Positions 1 through 14,245 of a DNA stretch of 64,000 bases are shown here, one piece after another; the stretch's first letter is position 1, and each line of letters begins with the position of its first letter. The position numbers were made by a program, and so were the translations under genes. The notes beneath the pieces were generated by a model. It saw only the letters and a program-made list of their open reading frames with translations. It did no database searches and had not been told where the DNA came from. The DNA is from Onchocerca volvulus (taxonomy: Eukaryota; Nematoda; Chromadorea; Rhabditida; Onchocercidae): assembly GCA_000499405.2 (NCBI GenBank), contig HG738137.1, positions 10,451,624-10,515,623 on the forward strand, in the 5' to 3' direction.

Positions 1-3000
1 AGTTGCATTATCGCATTCTTGGCCATCTATCATCAGTTTTTTGCGTTGCGTTCGATAAATCCGGCTCTTATGTCATTACGGTAATATTTCTATATTTGAC
101 ATTCTCATTTTTTGAATTCATTTAAATGATGTTTGATTGAAGTTAGATTTATTTACTATATTTTGCAGTTCGTTGTTGTGAAGCATTTTCTTGCAAATTT
201 AATCGAGATATAACGGTAAATATATTCACCTAAACCTCAAGCATGTTGGAAAAGTATCATCTATAATTGGTCTATAAAACATAGGAATCAAAGTTTTTTG
301 TCATTTCGATCTGATATGAATTAAAGTGCTATAAGCATTGAATAAGAAAAGCATGAATTATGTCAGTATCGGGAGGAAATTGACCTAATATTCCTACTAA
401 TCCTACTATCCTACTAATCGAATACTACAATATCATAATTTTTCAGTGGTTTTTATAACAGCGAAAAAGAAATTTAATTGTTTTAAAAACAATTGAAAAA
501 AATTTAGTGTTTTTAGATTGTATTATTTTTTTTTTCTTTTTTCAGGGTGCTGATGACAATCTTGTTAAAGTATGGAATGTACGAACTGGTTTGTTGCGTT
601 TTACACTGCGAGGACATTCAGCGGAAATTTCAGATATGTCAGTCTCAGAGGATAATACATTGTTAGGTACTGGTTCCGTGGATAAAACAATTAGGTAATT
701 TATACTTTCTAAACATATCTAACTTCTTTGTCATTGAAATAATCTTTGATACTGATAGTAAAAGGGAATAATGTGATAACAGCAGCTATTTGAGGAGTAA
801 ATGATAGTGATAACTCTAGTAGCAGTATCAGATCCTTCTTAGCAACATATATACCAGATGAACTATTTAATATCAACTGGTTTTATTGAGTACAGGTTTT
901 TATCATATTTGCTTGCTTTTTTCAATTTAGTCAGTCATAGGATTATTTAGTTTTATCAAATTCTATCACTTCATCACTTTTTATTATTACTATTGCATTA
1001 TTACATTGTCGTCATTATGACTTTTATCTTTGGATTTCTGGAAATCAGCAGATGGAAATTGATCACAGCAGAACTTGAAAAAGTTTTTAAAAATCCTTTC
1101 CTAAGAAATGCTATAGATGATTGACACAATGCAACTGCTGACCTGAAAAGTAATTCCTGAATCATGTTTTGTTGAGCAGAAATTATAGAGAAATAGATTG
1201 TTGACAAACTACAACAGGAATTTTGAAAAGATAAAAATAATGATCGAAACAAATGAATGAGACAAAAAATTTTTAAACTTGGGAACATAATTGAAAATTT
1301 TTCAAGAAGTTAACCCATATTTTTCGGTTGGAGCTATTTTTATACGACTTTTCTATTGTTACTTTCTTTACTAGCTCATAATGTCAGTTGCATTAATTAT
1401 TAAGATGGTCATTTAACGTATCCACTAAATACTCTGTGATGTTGTTTTGAAATCTAAGATTTCTTCTTTCAAAATGTAGGAATCAGTTAGATGTTTTCCA
1501 AAGCAATGAGAGAGAAAAGAAGAAAAAAAAAAGAGGAAAATGCTATTGCTAATATTGCAAAAAAGAAGCGAAAATCATTCCCTTACAGTGCATACCGGAT
1601 TTTCGTCTAGCAGTTTTTGCTGTCATTGTTTAAAGTAAAAATTGTTTGAATTCCAGAACCAAAATAAGATCTAGCAGTTAAATCTCACACTTTGATCCGT
1701 ATATTGGATTCATCGCTTTCTAGTTTAACTGATTAAATTTTTGGAAATTCCAGAGTTTGGTGCTTGCAAACAGCTGCACCGTTGGCTTTTTATCGCAGCC
1801 ATTCGGCGATGGTTACGCTGATTGCTTTTCTTCCATTTGTCGATGGTGCAACACGTTATTTGGTTTCGGCTGGTGGTGATTGTCTTGTGAATTTTTATCG
1901 CTATAACTCATTGGATCATCAATTTGAGTATGTTTTTTTACGAATTAATTTTAGGAGCGTAGAAAAGACGTGGGTTGTAGTATTTTTATTGATAATTAAA
2001 ATAAAAATTTCCTGAATGTAATAAATTTCTTTTTCATTTGGTTCGTGATTTGTTCTTTGCTTTTTCAGATCCATGCCAACTCGTTTCTATGAGCGTACGT
2101 CACTGGGTGCTCGTATTGTGAGCTCTTGTCATAGCCCTGGTGGTAGCTTGGTAGTTTTTGGTGATACACATCACAATCTCAGGATCTACAACATCACTCG
2201 TGATAATATTATTAAAATTAGCGATATTGAAGCGCATACAGTGCGTTGATTTTTCTTTTTTTCTGGCCGAAGTTTTACTTAAAATTAATGTCATATTCTT
2301 ATAAATATAAAGCGATTTAAAATTTATTTGATTTGCAGATAAATTTCCGAAGACATAAATGCTCTCAAGATTTGAATTTGGATCATAATATGTTTAAATA
2401 CAGATTTTAGTTTAGATTTGTTAAAATTTGCAGATATTTAGATGCAAAGGGTATTCCTATATTTTCTTTTTTTTTGCGTTTGTTCTTAGACATAAAATTT
2501 ATTCGACGCATATTTTTTAGGATCGCGTTGATAGTTTGGCTTGGGCACACATGGGATTACGTTTTGCAAGTGGTAGTCGAGATGGTATTGCTAAAGTATG
2601 GAAATTTGAATTTAATGACTGGATTCCGCTTGTTTTGCATCCTAAACTGAGGTGCATTTTCAGAATTCCTCTTAAAAATAAAATTGATTGGCGAAACACA
2701 AAATCGACAATAATTTCAAAAAATTAACTGTGATTTTTTTACTATAAAGTATTAAATCATGCAGTTTAGTAATGAGTCATTTGTTCAATTTCTTATGCAA
2801 ATTCCAGAGAAAGAATAGAATTGACTTCATTTCTAATATATATTGTAAGGATACCTGCCATATTTATTCTATAGGACAAAATTTCTCAAAAGATGACTTT
2901 AAATCGATGATTGGCATGCTACCTTTTCTATCCCTTATTCCGGAATTCGTTTCGATTAGTTCTATAGAGAAAAATAAGTAAGCGAGATTTCTTATTTCTT

Positions 3001-6000
3001 GGATCAGCAATTTTCTGCTATTTTTATTACATGGTACAAAAATTTAAGAATTGTTCCAGAGATGAAAAGGTTTCGAATTCACGTAACACATACAAGGTAA
3101 CAATGCTATGTTGGTCGTTGAACGATGATTTTATTGTTACTGCTGGCTCCGATTTCGTTTTACGGGTGTGGTCCTCAGTATCCGGAGTTGAATTACGTCA
3201 GCTAGTGGGGCACAAGGAAGATGCTTACGTGCTGCATTCGCATCCGATATTTGAGGATTATATTCTAAGCGGTGGTCATGATGGCTTCTTAATGGTATGA
3301 TTTATTCAGTTAATGTTTTTTAGAAAAAAATGTAAATATAGATGTCACTATTACTGGTTTACAAGAATAATTTGTGAAAAATAAAAAGAATTTTATAGAA
3401 ATTTAAAGATTTTGTATTTAAATAGGTTTGGAATGTTTATACGGGTACTTTGGTGAAACGACATCAGAATCTCATCGAAGGATCTGGATATGGAGCTATT
3501 TTCGATTTTGCTATTTCACCTGATGGTACTTTGGCTGGAGCTGTCGATTCGCATGGACATCTTTCCATCCTCGGCGTTGGAACTAATCAAATGGCTAAAA
3601 CCACTCCAAAAGAGCAATTTTTCCATACTGATTATATGTAAGTGCTTTTGGAAGAAGAAAAAGTGAATTTTAAGTTTATGTAAATTTCATACTTGAAACG
3701 AGATTTAGGATCACTTGGCGATTTGATCATAAGTGGCTTTCTTTTGTGCAGTAGAACAAATTTTTTTTTTTTTTTGGATTGATCGGCCAGTAGAAATTAA
3801 ATGAATTAAGGCCACTTATACTGGATGAGAATAATTATTTTGTGGATGAAGAAACGGAAATCGCACCTCATCTTATGGGCCCACCAAGAATGGTTGATGC
3901 AGATGGTGTTGATTATGACGACGATATACAAACTATGGTACCTGGGCGTGATTTATTGTTACGGGTAATATTTCTTGTGGTTTTATTTTGAACTGAGTGA
4001 TGTTCTGTACTGGTTTAACTTGTTTACTTAGAAAAGTGATGTATTTATCTGTGGCTTCATCGATTATTTCCTTTCGTTCCATCGTTGTGATAGCAACGTT
4101 TTCATTCATTTAATTAATCATTGGCATTCTTTTCAATATTCGTTTTATATACAAAAAAGTCAATAGGTTTGGCTTCCTGATTGAATGTATTAGATGATTT
4201 ATTAATAGACTTTGCTGTGATTCCAGGATGATAGTTTGATTCCACAGAATCCGCCATGGCTATCACGACAAATGGTTTCAACGTTACCAAAATCAACAGT
4301 TGAGATGAAAAATACGTATTTAACTGAGTTAAGAGCACAGGAAGAAGACATATTTGTATATGAAATGAATAGAACGAGACCACGTGCTATTTCAGTCATT
4401 GAACGAGTAAATTTTTTTCTTTTTTTTTTTTACTACACGGGAGGTATATTTTATTATTATTTTGCTTTGTTATTCTTAGAACAAAGAAGAAAACTCTGAG
4501 TTATTTTTTTCATGTAGAATATGGTAATTTAATAAGGTTTTTGTTTCAGAAAACTAATGCGATAAATACAGTTTCCCGAAGGAGAAGAACAGGTAAATTT
4601 TCAAAGTTTCATGTTTTATCCACTCCATTGCAAATATTTTAATCAAATACATTAGTATCTTGTCTAAGATTTTTAAAAAAAGTGAAATACTTTTTAATTT
4701 TTTCGTTATGCTTCTTATACTTCGTAACTTTTTTTTCTTTTTCTTTTTTTTTTTTTTTTTTCTATAAAGGATTATATTCGGTGAACAGTTCGATATTAAG
4801 TAAACTTGATTTGGAGAATAGTTCGATATCAAGTAAACATGCGAACCAAAAGAAAAAACTAGATCACTGCTTGTGTACTATTTCTTGCCATTGTAATTGT
4901 CACTCCATACTATTTGTATACGAACAAAAAAAAAATTTTGTAGGAGTTCGTTGGTCAGAATGTTTTCCCCAGCGACAGCGAAGACTTCGAAATCAGCAAA
5001 TAGCGGATGAAATCGAAATTGATGATGATGATGTATCGGAAGTATCCACAGCTGATTCATCATTTATCTCTACTTCAGCCACTGACGACGAAGTTTCAAG
5101 CGAAGATACTGCGAGTGATGATGATTCTAGTGATAGTGATTATGTTATCAATACGCGCAGAAGTGCTGTAAGTTGTATGTATTGTAGTCAGTGATAAATC
5201 TAATTTTAACTTGTGATAATTCCTTCTCAAAAGTACCATTTGTATATCTGTTACGGAGGAGTGTGCAAGATGATGAGAATTAGCATTTCTTTTTCAGTAT
5301 TCTTGAGCTTTCTAGTAGAGTTGGAATTCAGTGTTCCAGATTTTGTGTGCGGGAAGTCGTAGTAAATGAACGTCTCATGATCTGACCAATAATCGAAAAA
5401 AAAAAATTTTTTTTTTGACATATTATTCAGCTGCAGCAGTCTATTTCCTAATCCGACATATGTAGAATGAAAAATGAATTATTTATTACATTATCTTCCA
5501 ACTTTCTAGAATATGCATAATAACATGTTTGCGATGAAACATTGTTTCGTAATTCGGATTAAATATTATCCTCTTAATGCAAATCTGTTTTAATTTAAAA
5601 AGCTTCTAAAGTCGAATGAATTTTTTCCCAAACTATTTTTGAATTTAATTTTCTGTTGTTGGTCATTTATTTCTATTTTTATAGAATCAGCGTCGACAAA
5701 GAGTTGAAGGGGAGCTTGACGATGGTATCGTTACTTCAGATACTGCTTCACCCATTAGAACTTCAACACGAAGAAGACGTCAACGAATTGTAGTGTCAGG
5801 TGCATCTTTAATCCACTTTCGTAATGATCATAAATTATTGCTAGATGATTGATTCCTGGATAATTCGATAGATTCTGGCTATCTGTCTGGGTATTCACTA
5901 CTTTCTTTTTTTTTTTCCTTCATAAGTTTGATTTCAGATGAAGCTGAGGATGCATTGTTAGCTGATGATAATTCGACTGATAGAAAATGTGAACTAGCCT

Positions 6001-9000
6001 CTTCAGCTTCACAACTGAATTACATAGATCACGAACCGGGACCATCAAATATCAGATCATCGCACTCTACAACTGCAGCTTTACATTCATCGATGGATAG
6101 TACGTCGGGTATTTCTACTCCACATTCACTCTTTGAACAGGATGCATCGCCTATATCACGAGATAATTACGACGCTGACACAGATTTCCCACGATGGATG
6201 CGTTTAACACAACCACTTCGCTTTCCATATATTGCACAAATCGGCGATGAAGTGGTTTATTTTAGGCAAGGTAGACTTATTTATCAACTGAATAAATGAA
6301 TTTTACAAATTTTGATCATATTGATCCTTGCTGTAATGATCAATTTAGACATTTCCTTGTTCTCATCATTTAATATATGTATGATACCTTGTCTTAGTCG
6401 CAAATCGCAATGTTTCTGGTATATCTGGGAGGTTGCTGATTTTTAATTAATACCAAGAGAGATATTCTGTTTAAAATATTACTCGAGTTCCGGTACTTGT
6501 TAATGCTAACATTTCGGTTGGTATTAATAAATACCCCTGTATGAAAAGAAATGAAAACTATTTAGTGGAATGGATCTGTTTGTATTTTCGATATTTAGTG
6601 CAGTACAAGATTCATTCATAGCACAGATAATCGCTATGCCAGCCGTTCGCTTGTTAGTTAGGCTGTTGATTGATAATGATAATAAATTGGTTCAAAATTT
6701 TTCTCCTTCAGAATAATTTCCTTTTATCTAATCAAATTTAAGAAGGGTGAAAAATAATTTCTTTCAGGACACGAATTTTATTTGCATGCCGTAGAAACAA
6801 AAGGTCTGTATCATGTCACTCATCGGCTTAGACCGTTAGCTCAATTAAATGCCGAAGAATTTTGCATCGTTGAGGAGGTTGGATATTTCTTCTATTCCAA
6901 TTTATATTGAGGATTTTGTGCGAACTTGAAAAAACTTGATTTGAATCATCGCATAGGAATAAACGGAATGCTTATCGAAAACTGATTTTATTAGCCGTTA
7001 ACCTGATGCGATACACTTTTTATTGAGTATTAGCATGGTTGAGACATGTAATTATCAACATTCGTTCGAATATACATCATTTTGTTTTGACTAATCTCTA
7101 TCACCATAACGTTTGCTGATATCATCTTTTCAATTTTTTTTCTTTTATTTTTATTTTTAGAACGAAAAAATATTTGTTTTGTTTCTTAAAGTTAGAATAA
7201 AATTACAGTATGTTTCAGATTAGATATCTGAGAAAACCATATAGGCTAACGGCAGTGAAGCTTGCGCAGACAAATGCAGCTGGTATACGGACGGGACTTA
7301 TATTCTCAGTGAAGTAAGTTTAATTCATTTTATTGTTCATCTGAGCCATTTCTGTCTGATAAAGAATGATATATTTGCTTTTAATCTTATGTAAATATGC
7401 TGCTGAAATTTCATTTTTCTTTTTTCATATAAGGCGGCAAGTAGAACAACTTAGAACTGCTATATGAAAAGTCGGAATCTGCATAAATCAGTTCAATCTA
7501 TTTGAGTTGCTCTGAATTGACTATTTCAATAAGTTTGATTTTTTTTTTTTCGAATTGAACGAGAAAAATAAAAAAAAAAACGTTCCACTACAGATTTCAT
7601 GATATGGAAAATGTGCCAGACTTCATTATTTTACGACATCTTTACGATGAATCAGTGGCTCGTCGTTATCAACCAGGCACACGAATTGAAATTATTTTGG
7701 ATAATCATTGGTGGACTGGTACCATTGATAAAAAAGAAGTACATGATGAAGAAAATTATCCGAGGTTTGTCACTTTGCGGTTGTCAGTCAAAAACACAAT
7801 TTTTGGAAGGAGATTTAATATATCATTGCAATAGATTTTGTCTTTGTAGAATAAAATTATCAACAAACTTACCTTTCAAAATTGTTCCAGATCGAATTGG
7901 TATTGTCTTACAGTTAGATGGGATACTGGAGAAGACGAAAAGATGAGTCCATGGGATGTACAACCTCAGCAACCAAATCGACGTTCCGGTATGATTTCGA
8001 TTTTATTATTTGTTAAATTCAACCGAAAATATAACTGAAAAGTTTGATTAGTATGGTATCATAATAAATTTGGGATTTTGTGATCTGTTTTTGGATTATT
8101 TTGGAGGTTATTATAATGGATTTTTAATCACTTAAATTTAATCAGCGAGCAAGCAAGAAAAATCTATTTGCTTTTGTAGAGGAAGTTATCAATATTATCA
8201 TTTTATTATTTAGTTGTAACCGACTACTCTATGTAGATAAAAATGTCGGCTCATTGACTTATACCTGTCACACTAGTGACAGATAAAAAAAGTAGGATAT
8301 TCATATAAAAACACGAGTCTATTCGAATGCAAGTTGTTTCAAAATTTCAAAGCAACTGGTGAAGAACTTGTAGCGTTGTGTCAAAAGCCACAACCAACAT
8401 TTACATTTTTATTTCTATAGATGTATCATTTCTTGCTTTTATTACTAAGTATCTCATTTAATAATGATTTGAAGGCATTGCAAGCGAAAAGGATCAAGTA
8501 CTATTTTCTCAGTATCCAGTCAATGAACGAGATTGGATAGGTGCAGTGGATGGTATCAGTGCATGTTCGGAACGTCTTCTCGATGCGGTGAGAAGCATGG
8601 AAAATGATCCTCATATAAAACCATTCGCAACTCCTGTCAACTTGATTGAATATCCGGATTATTTATGGGACGTCGATTATCCAATTGATTTGAGTACGAT
8701 TGTTGAACGAGTCAAAAATCGATTTTACAGGTCATTAATTAGAGTAATTTATCGACATGAGACATTGATATTCGTGATTGGAAAACCTGATAGTCGAAAA
8801 TATTTGCCCTTAATTAACCAGCGCAATAATTCAATTTTTTCCGTAGATTTTTGCAATATTTTGTAAGAGAATATTACATGTTGGTTAAAAACTTGTTGCA
8901 TTGGTTAATTAATTGGGTCAAATAATTAATTATGGTCAAGCAATTCGAATACGGACAATTTTTCCAGTTATTGTTATTATAACGCTACTTGATGCACGGA

Positions 9001-12000
9001 ACACTGAGTGATCAACTTATCAATATGTATATTGAAATTTGCAGAAGGTTGGCAAGTTTAGAGCAAGATATTCGCTATATAGCAATAAATGCACGCCTTT
9101 TTAATCAACCAAACAGTGAAATTGTTCGAAATTCGAGAGTCTTAGTGGAAACACTTATTCGTTATTTAAAGTAATTTTTTTTTTAGTTATTCAGTCATTT
9201 AATTATATTGAATTATATTCCGTATATTTATTCACTAAATTCTGTTGAGAAATATTTCTTTTCATTTCATTCTTGTACGGAAACACTGGAAGTTTCAATT
9301 AAATTTGTTACTGAGGTGCTCTCAGTAACAAATTTAATTGGGTGAATGGAAAGCGATTGATGTTCCGAAACTAATTTATGGTTTTTTTTCAAAAATAGAT
9401 GCACTGTAGTTTAGTTATTCATAGCGGCAATACTCTTTTGTGAAATTACTACTATGCCAGATGCAATTAAATCAGACTTCTTTTTTAAACTTCTCTTTCC
9501 TGAAATTCTTTTTTTTTTTTTTTTTTTTGCAATTCTCAACTGGATTTAATTTCAGCGGTGCTCAGTATACGGATGCGATGCAGCTATTTTATGTCTTAAA
9601 AGCTGGACAAGATAGTGAATTAAAGGAATACAGTAATTTGAAACAATGTATCAAAGTTGCAGTTGAAGAAATGAAAGAAGAGCCATCTACTATTGCAAAG
9701 AAGACAAAACATCGATCACGTAATAGTGTCATGTCACCAAATCCTTCAGTGGATCTTCCACCTGAATGGTATACGGAATGTGTGGATGTGCTACAAGAAG
9801 TGATGTCAGAGCGAACCTCAACTCATTTTATCAGTTCTGGTAGCGAGGTTAGTATTTTGGACTTCACAAAATATACTTATAATTATTTCAGTACTGAATA
9901 TATCACAATCATTCGGCATCTGTCGTGCTTTTCTTTATTGTTAGGGATGATGCACTCATGCTAGGTTTATTTATTCTGGACTGCATACTAAAATTCCTAT
10001 CAGTTATTTGCATTATCAAGCGCAGCAATTACTGCATAGATACCAGTCTCAATATCTTTCTGTTATTAGTAGAATCAAACAAAATTTTCTGAATGATAAA
10101 TTCCGATTCCTGTAGTGATCTTTCGACAATATTTTTTGCTATTTTGCTCATGTACGAATTGTGTTTTTTAAGAGATTACGAGATTCCGGATATTTTACGT
10201 TTTATTACCATCTTCAGCAGGTTTTTTCTTCATAATTTGTCTCACATCTATCTGCTATCGCTTTCATATTTTGATGTTTTAGTCGAATGAAACTCGCTTT
10301 CATATATGCTGCTTATTGGGATGCACAAAAAATTTTCCCGTTATTTGATTATCATTTTTTAGGGTTATTACTTGATTTTTTGAAAATCACGCTTTGCTTC
10401 CACAACTGCATTAGTAGGTATAGTCACATGTTTTGGCGAAATATTTAAGTCGAATTTTATGGAAAATCAAACACAGATAAGGAAGAATACGTTTATCCAA
10501 CGATCAGTTCTGCAAATATAACTTTTTGATTTAATCTTATTATGCTTCTAAATCGAATTTGAGTTGGGGATTCTTGTAATTACCATTTCTCTTCTTTTTC
10601 TAGTTTAAGTTTAGTTCTTGAAGAAAATAAAACGATTCTGACTCTCAGCTCTACTTAATCGACTTATTGCGCTGTATATGGTTATTTGTTAAATGATTTC
10701 ATCAAATCATTCAAGAATTTTTGGAATGAAGATAATAAAAAATAAATGAGATATTAATTGGAAAATTTACTGCTTTTCCAGTTAATATCTCATTTATTTG
10801 TTCAACAAAAAAAAAAAAAAACGAATGAAGAGGTTATAGCAGCAATTATCATTCCTACTCTGAAAAATTTTTAATTTAATAATACCATCAATGAATGATA
10901 TGTTAGAAGTTGGCATCTCTTTTTTTTTTTTTTTTCGTTTTATTAAATGAAGGAAATTTTTTATAATTTAGTGGCTTGCGGATGTATTTTCGTCATATGA
11001 TGATTTGATAACTGTGAAAGAGAAGGTTATCGCACGAGCATATAACAGTCCATTGGAAGTGGTTAATGCAGTAAAAACTTTGATGCAGGCATGCCGGAAT
11101 GCTGTTGATAATAAACGATCACCGGTAGGAAATTTTGTTTTTTCAGTTTCAGTTAAATTATTCTAAATCCAAATATTATTACCATATTTCTGTTTGCTTT
11201 TTTATCTATTTGTAGTTTTTCCTTATGGATACTATTAACGCTTTTTCCATTTTCGCTATTCTATTTAGTACTATTTTGCTGAAAAATGACTGTAACCCAA
11301 ACACAATTTTTATCTAAGATTCTTATTGAATTATTTACCAGCATTTCCTGCTATACTTGTATAAAGGCGTATAAAGGCTATTAATGCGAGAAAATCTGAT
11401 CTGTTGTTAGTAGTTCTGTCTGATTTATACATTCCCTTTCTTACTAGCACATGCAACATTATAAATTTATTTCATTTACTAGTGTCATGGAGTAACTCAT
11501 TTGAAATTTTTTTTATAATCTTCATCAAGGTTTTATGAAATCATTTCTAATATATGGTAAAAAATTAATTCTATTAAAAAATAAGTGAATTTGTAGGACA
11601 ATTGCTGTTATAAATAAAAAGCGGCAACCTAACATCTTAATACATCTTCTTCAGGTTTTTCGCGATAGCTTAGCATGTGCTGCATCATTTGATAGCAAAA
11701 TGGCACCTGTTGTGGCAAAGTGGCAACGTATGAGGCAGTCAGAAACACCTTTAACTACAAATGACAGTGAAGGTCACCATTTACGAGATCGGCCGAAGAA
11801 TTCACATGTTTATAATACAAGAAGGTATCGGTAATATTATATTTTCTTAAACTCATTATCTTTTAAGGGCATATTGTTTTTATGACTATTTTCCACTTCT
11901 GAAATTTTTTTTTTTCTATATTTCTAGTTTCAGTTTTTTTTCTCTTTCTAATTTCAAATTCTTTTATCTTATGTCATAAAAAAATGTTTCAGTCGTCATG

Positions 12001-14245
12001 AAGAAAAACAGCTTGGAGATCAAAAAAATGTTACATCAACGAATACAACCGTACCTATTCGTCCGGGGCGTTCTGGAAGAATGCCAAGCGGATATTATCG
12101 AAATTTGAATAATGGAATATATATTGCACAAGAACAAGGTTATTTACATTTTTAGTTTCTTGCAAATGTTTTATTTTTTAATGTACAATGCAAGTTTTAC
12201 GCTACTTTTTTTTTTATAGATTCTTCATATTTGGAACCTTCTGCATCGACTGGTAATCAGGTCATTTTTTTCCTTTTTTTTTTTACTTGTAGTAACAAAG
12301 TAGCAACAACAGAGTTATCCACATATGTGGTTGGTTATAGTACGGAGAAAAAATCTGTGCCTTAAGGATATAATTTGAGATAAGGTACAAAATGTTTATA
12401 AATATAATGGCATTTAGCTTACATCGCCACATACCTTATTTTTCTTTACTATTTATTGACACAACATTTCTACATGAAAATGTGCACGTTGGTCATTTGA
12501 TTATTCCAGAATTCTGGTCGTTCAAGAAGAAATGCCATCGAATGTAATCATGCGAAGTAGGTTTTTGTATTGCTGTTTTAAAGAAGAAATCAAAGCTGTT
12601 ATTTTTTTAAATGAATTCTATTTTTGAAATTTGCTCAGCACTTTTGTACATTCATTTAATTATTTAATTAACATTTATTTTTTATTTTTCATTTATTTGA
12701 TTTTTGTTCATTTAATTTCCCCAGGAACTACGAAGGTCACAGAAATAATGTACAGTCGGAAGACCAACCAGGTTAGTTTTTGAAAATTGGGAAAAATCAA
12801 AATTTACATCTTACCTTTTGAATAAAAAGCTGAGTATATAATCGTCGCGGAACTAATATAATATAACTAATAAGTCATACATTTTTTAAATGCAGTCAAA
12901 GAGTTATTGGAAGTATAAGCTCTCGGGATGTTATTTTCATATGTAATTATTTTTTATATTTTCGTAAAAACATATCAACGTCGTTCATGTAACAGTGATG
13001 CATTGGTTTAAATATCAATAGTTATATTTAGCGATCTTAAATTACAATCTTCATTTCACAAAAAAAAAAAGAAAAATTCAAAGAGTGATAGAAAGTGAGG
13101 GATATCATTTGTGTGAAAGTTGTATAATGCATTTTTGTGATTAAAAAATATGTGATGGAATAGCCAAGTGAAAATGTTTATGTTGCACACTGTATGTTAT
13201 TTGTAGGCCCATCCGGATTGCAGAATAAAAACAATCTGATAAATTTGAGAAGAAGCTCGAGAAAAAGAGAGAAACGTTACAACTTGTTAGTTTTTTTTTT
13301 TTAAATAGTTTCTAGTGGTAGATTCTCAAGAATGAAATGTTTTTCGCTCAAGGGAAAGCTTTCATTTTCTGTTAGCTACATAATGTGTATGATGAATTGA
13401 CCAATTGTTTTTTCCATTATTTTATTTACATTTCGAGATAAGATCGATAATCTCTTTATTATTTATATATATCATTTATTCAGTAATCCTTTCATTGCAA
13501 ATAGGAAAGTTATATTTTAGTGGTACAGTGACAATAACAGATGAAAGTGGTGAAGATATAGCGAAAGATGATGATATTTTGTGCAATGGGAAAAGTACAG
13601 CTGAAATAGATGATGATTCGTTGAGTGATTGTAGTTGGAATATGCGAACAAACAGTACGAAAAAAAATAAAAAGTGAATTCTTGATTATACTGTACTGAT
13701 AGGAAGGAGAGAGATTAATAAGTTTTGGAAATTTTCGACTTTAATTAAAATTATATTTTGCATATATTATATGAAATTGTTATGAATTTATGGATAAATC
13801 TATTCTGAAAAATGATTCGAATGACATTTTTCTTTAGTACATTACATTGATTTTTTTTGAATCGTGATTACAATTTTATCATTTAGTTCAAAATCTTTCC
13901 AGCCATCGAAAACGAACATATGGAAGTCAAGAAAGTGTGGAAATTAGCAAGAAGCAACGTCGACAAAATGCACTAAAAAAATTTAAGCATGATGCTACAT
14001 CGTACTCCGTTAATGAGCAAGATTCACGGATGACAAAAAAATATGTGACTAGAAATCGGCAAGAACATCTGAATCACACAGCTGCGCGAGGAAGCTGTGA
14101 CAATCATCCTCGTATTCGGTTAAGACGATCCGCTCAACGAAATGTTAATTATAATGAGGATGAAGTTAATAATGACGATGATAACGACGATGAGGCATCG
14201 AATAGTAGTACCAAACGGAAAAAGACTCGTAAGCATGATAGATAG
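1..14245 (+). CDS. BRWD/PHIP family WD40-bromodomain protein, 5' end outside window
   Basis: Chromatin-associated scaffold of the BRWD1/BRWD3/PHIP family, expected in the nucleus. Exons as read: 1-80, 546-694, 1754-1927, 2069-2240, 2521-2651, 3060-3294, 3426-3637, 3811-3964, 4227-4406, 4550-4592, 4944-5167, 5685-5799, 5938-6270, 6768-6877, 7219-7313, 7594-7764, 7891-7988, 8475-8730, 9045-9170, 9556-9847, 10972-11124, 11655-11824, 11993-12138, 12220-12260, 12510-12556, 12725-12771, 13207-13285, 13521-13673, 13903-14245. All phases agree and give about 1,508 codons. Eight WD repeats end near 3,637, followed by the family linker [20 protein letters not shown] and PHLMGPP. The cryptic-tudor-like part holds [10 protein letters not shown]. 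Bromodomain 1 carries EYPDY and NARLFN. The tail is basic and acidic, [10 protein letters not shown] then stop. The exon at 4944 could instead begin near 4771. The start codon and N-terminal helical region lie upstream of the window. Family call is confident; a specific paralogue is not assigned. Confidence 0.93.
8322..8421 (-). mobile_element. Helitron 5'-end fragment in BRWD intron
   Basis: Read on the minus strand it begins TCTATAGAAATAAAAATG directly after an A, then contains the block found in the copies at 22,884-22,983 and 27,419-27,534 (on plus: CGAATGCAAG..TTGT then AAATTTCAAAGCAA). Helitrons begin with TC and insert between A and T, which this border satisfies. It is a truncated or non-autonomous copy in the intron between exons ending 7988 and starting 8475. 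Confidence 0.7.
9045..9170 (+). other. Bromodomain 1, C-terminal half (acetyl-lysine pocket)
   Basis: With the exon at 8475-8730 this completes the first bromodomain. The ZA-loop motif [15 protein letters not shown] is in the earlier exon and the conserved Asn sits in [10 protein letters not shown] here. The pocket residues expected for acetyl-lysine binding are present, so this domain is predicted to be functional (inference). Confidence 0.8.
9296..9340. repeat. Perfect 20-bp inverted repeat (snapback hairpin) in BRWD intron
   Basis: Arms 9296-9315 and 9321-9340 are exact reverse complements around a 5-nt spacer. It lies in the intron between the exons ending 9170 and starting 9556, about 215 bases before the acceptor. 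Confidence 0.9.
10740..10800. repeat. Near-perfect 26-bp inverted repeat in BRWD intron
   Basis: Arms at about 10,740-10,765 and 10,774-10,799 are reverse complements with at most one mismatch and an 8-nt loop. It sits in the 1.1-kb intron between the two exons of bromodomain 2. No coding content is seen. Confidence 0.88.

Noticed and set aside
2772..2981. Open frame in a BRWD intron, considered as an alternative exon
   Set aside because: Any splice borders break the phase between the exons ending 2651 and starting 3060, and the flanking protein aligns with the family without it.
4771..4943. Upstream extension of the BRWD exon at 4944
   Set aside because: Open and in phase, with an acceptor near 4771, but the sequence is low-complexity and Cys-rich, unlike family members; a good acceptor exists at 4943. 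Kept only as an alternative.
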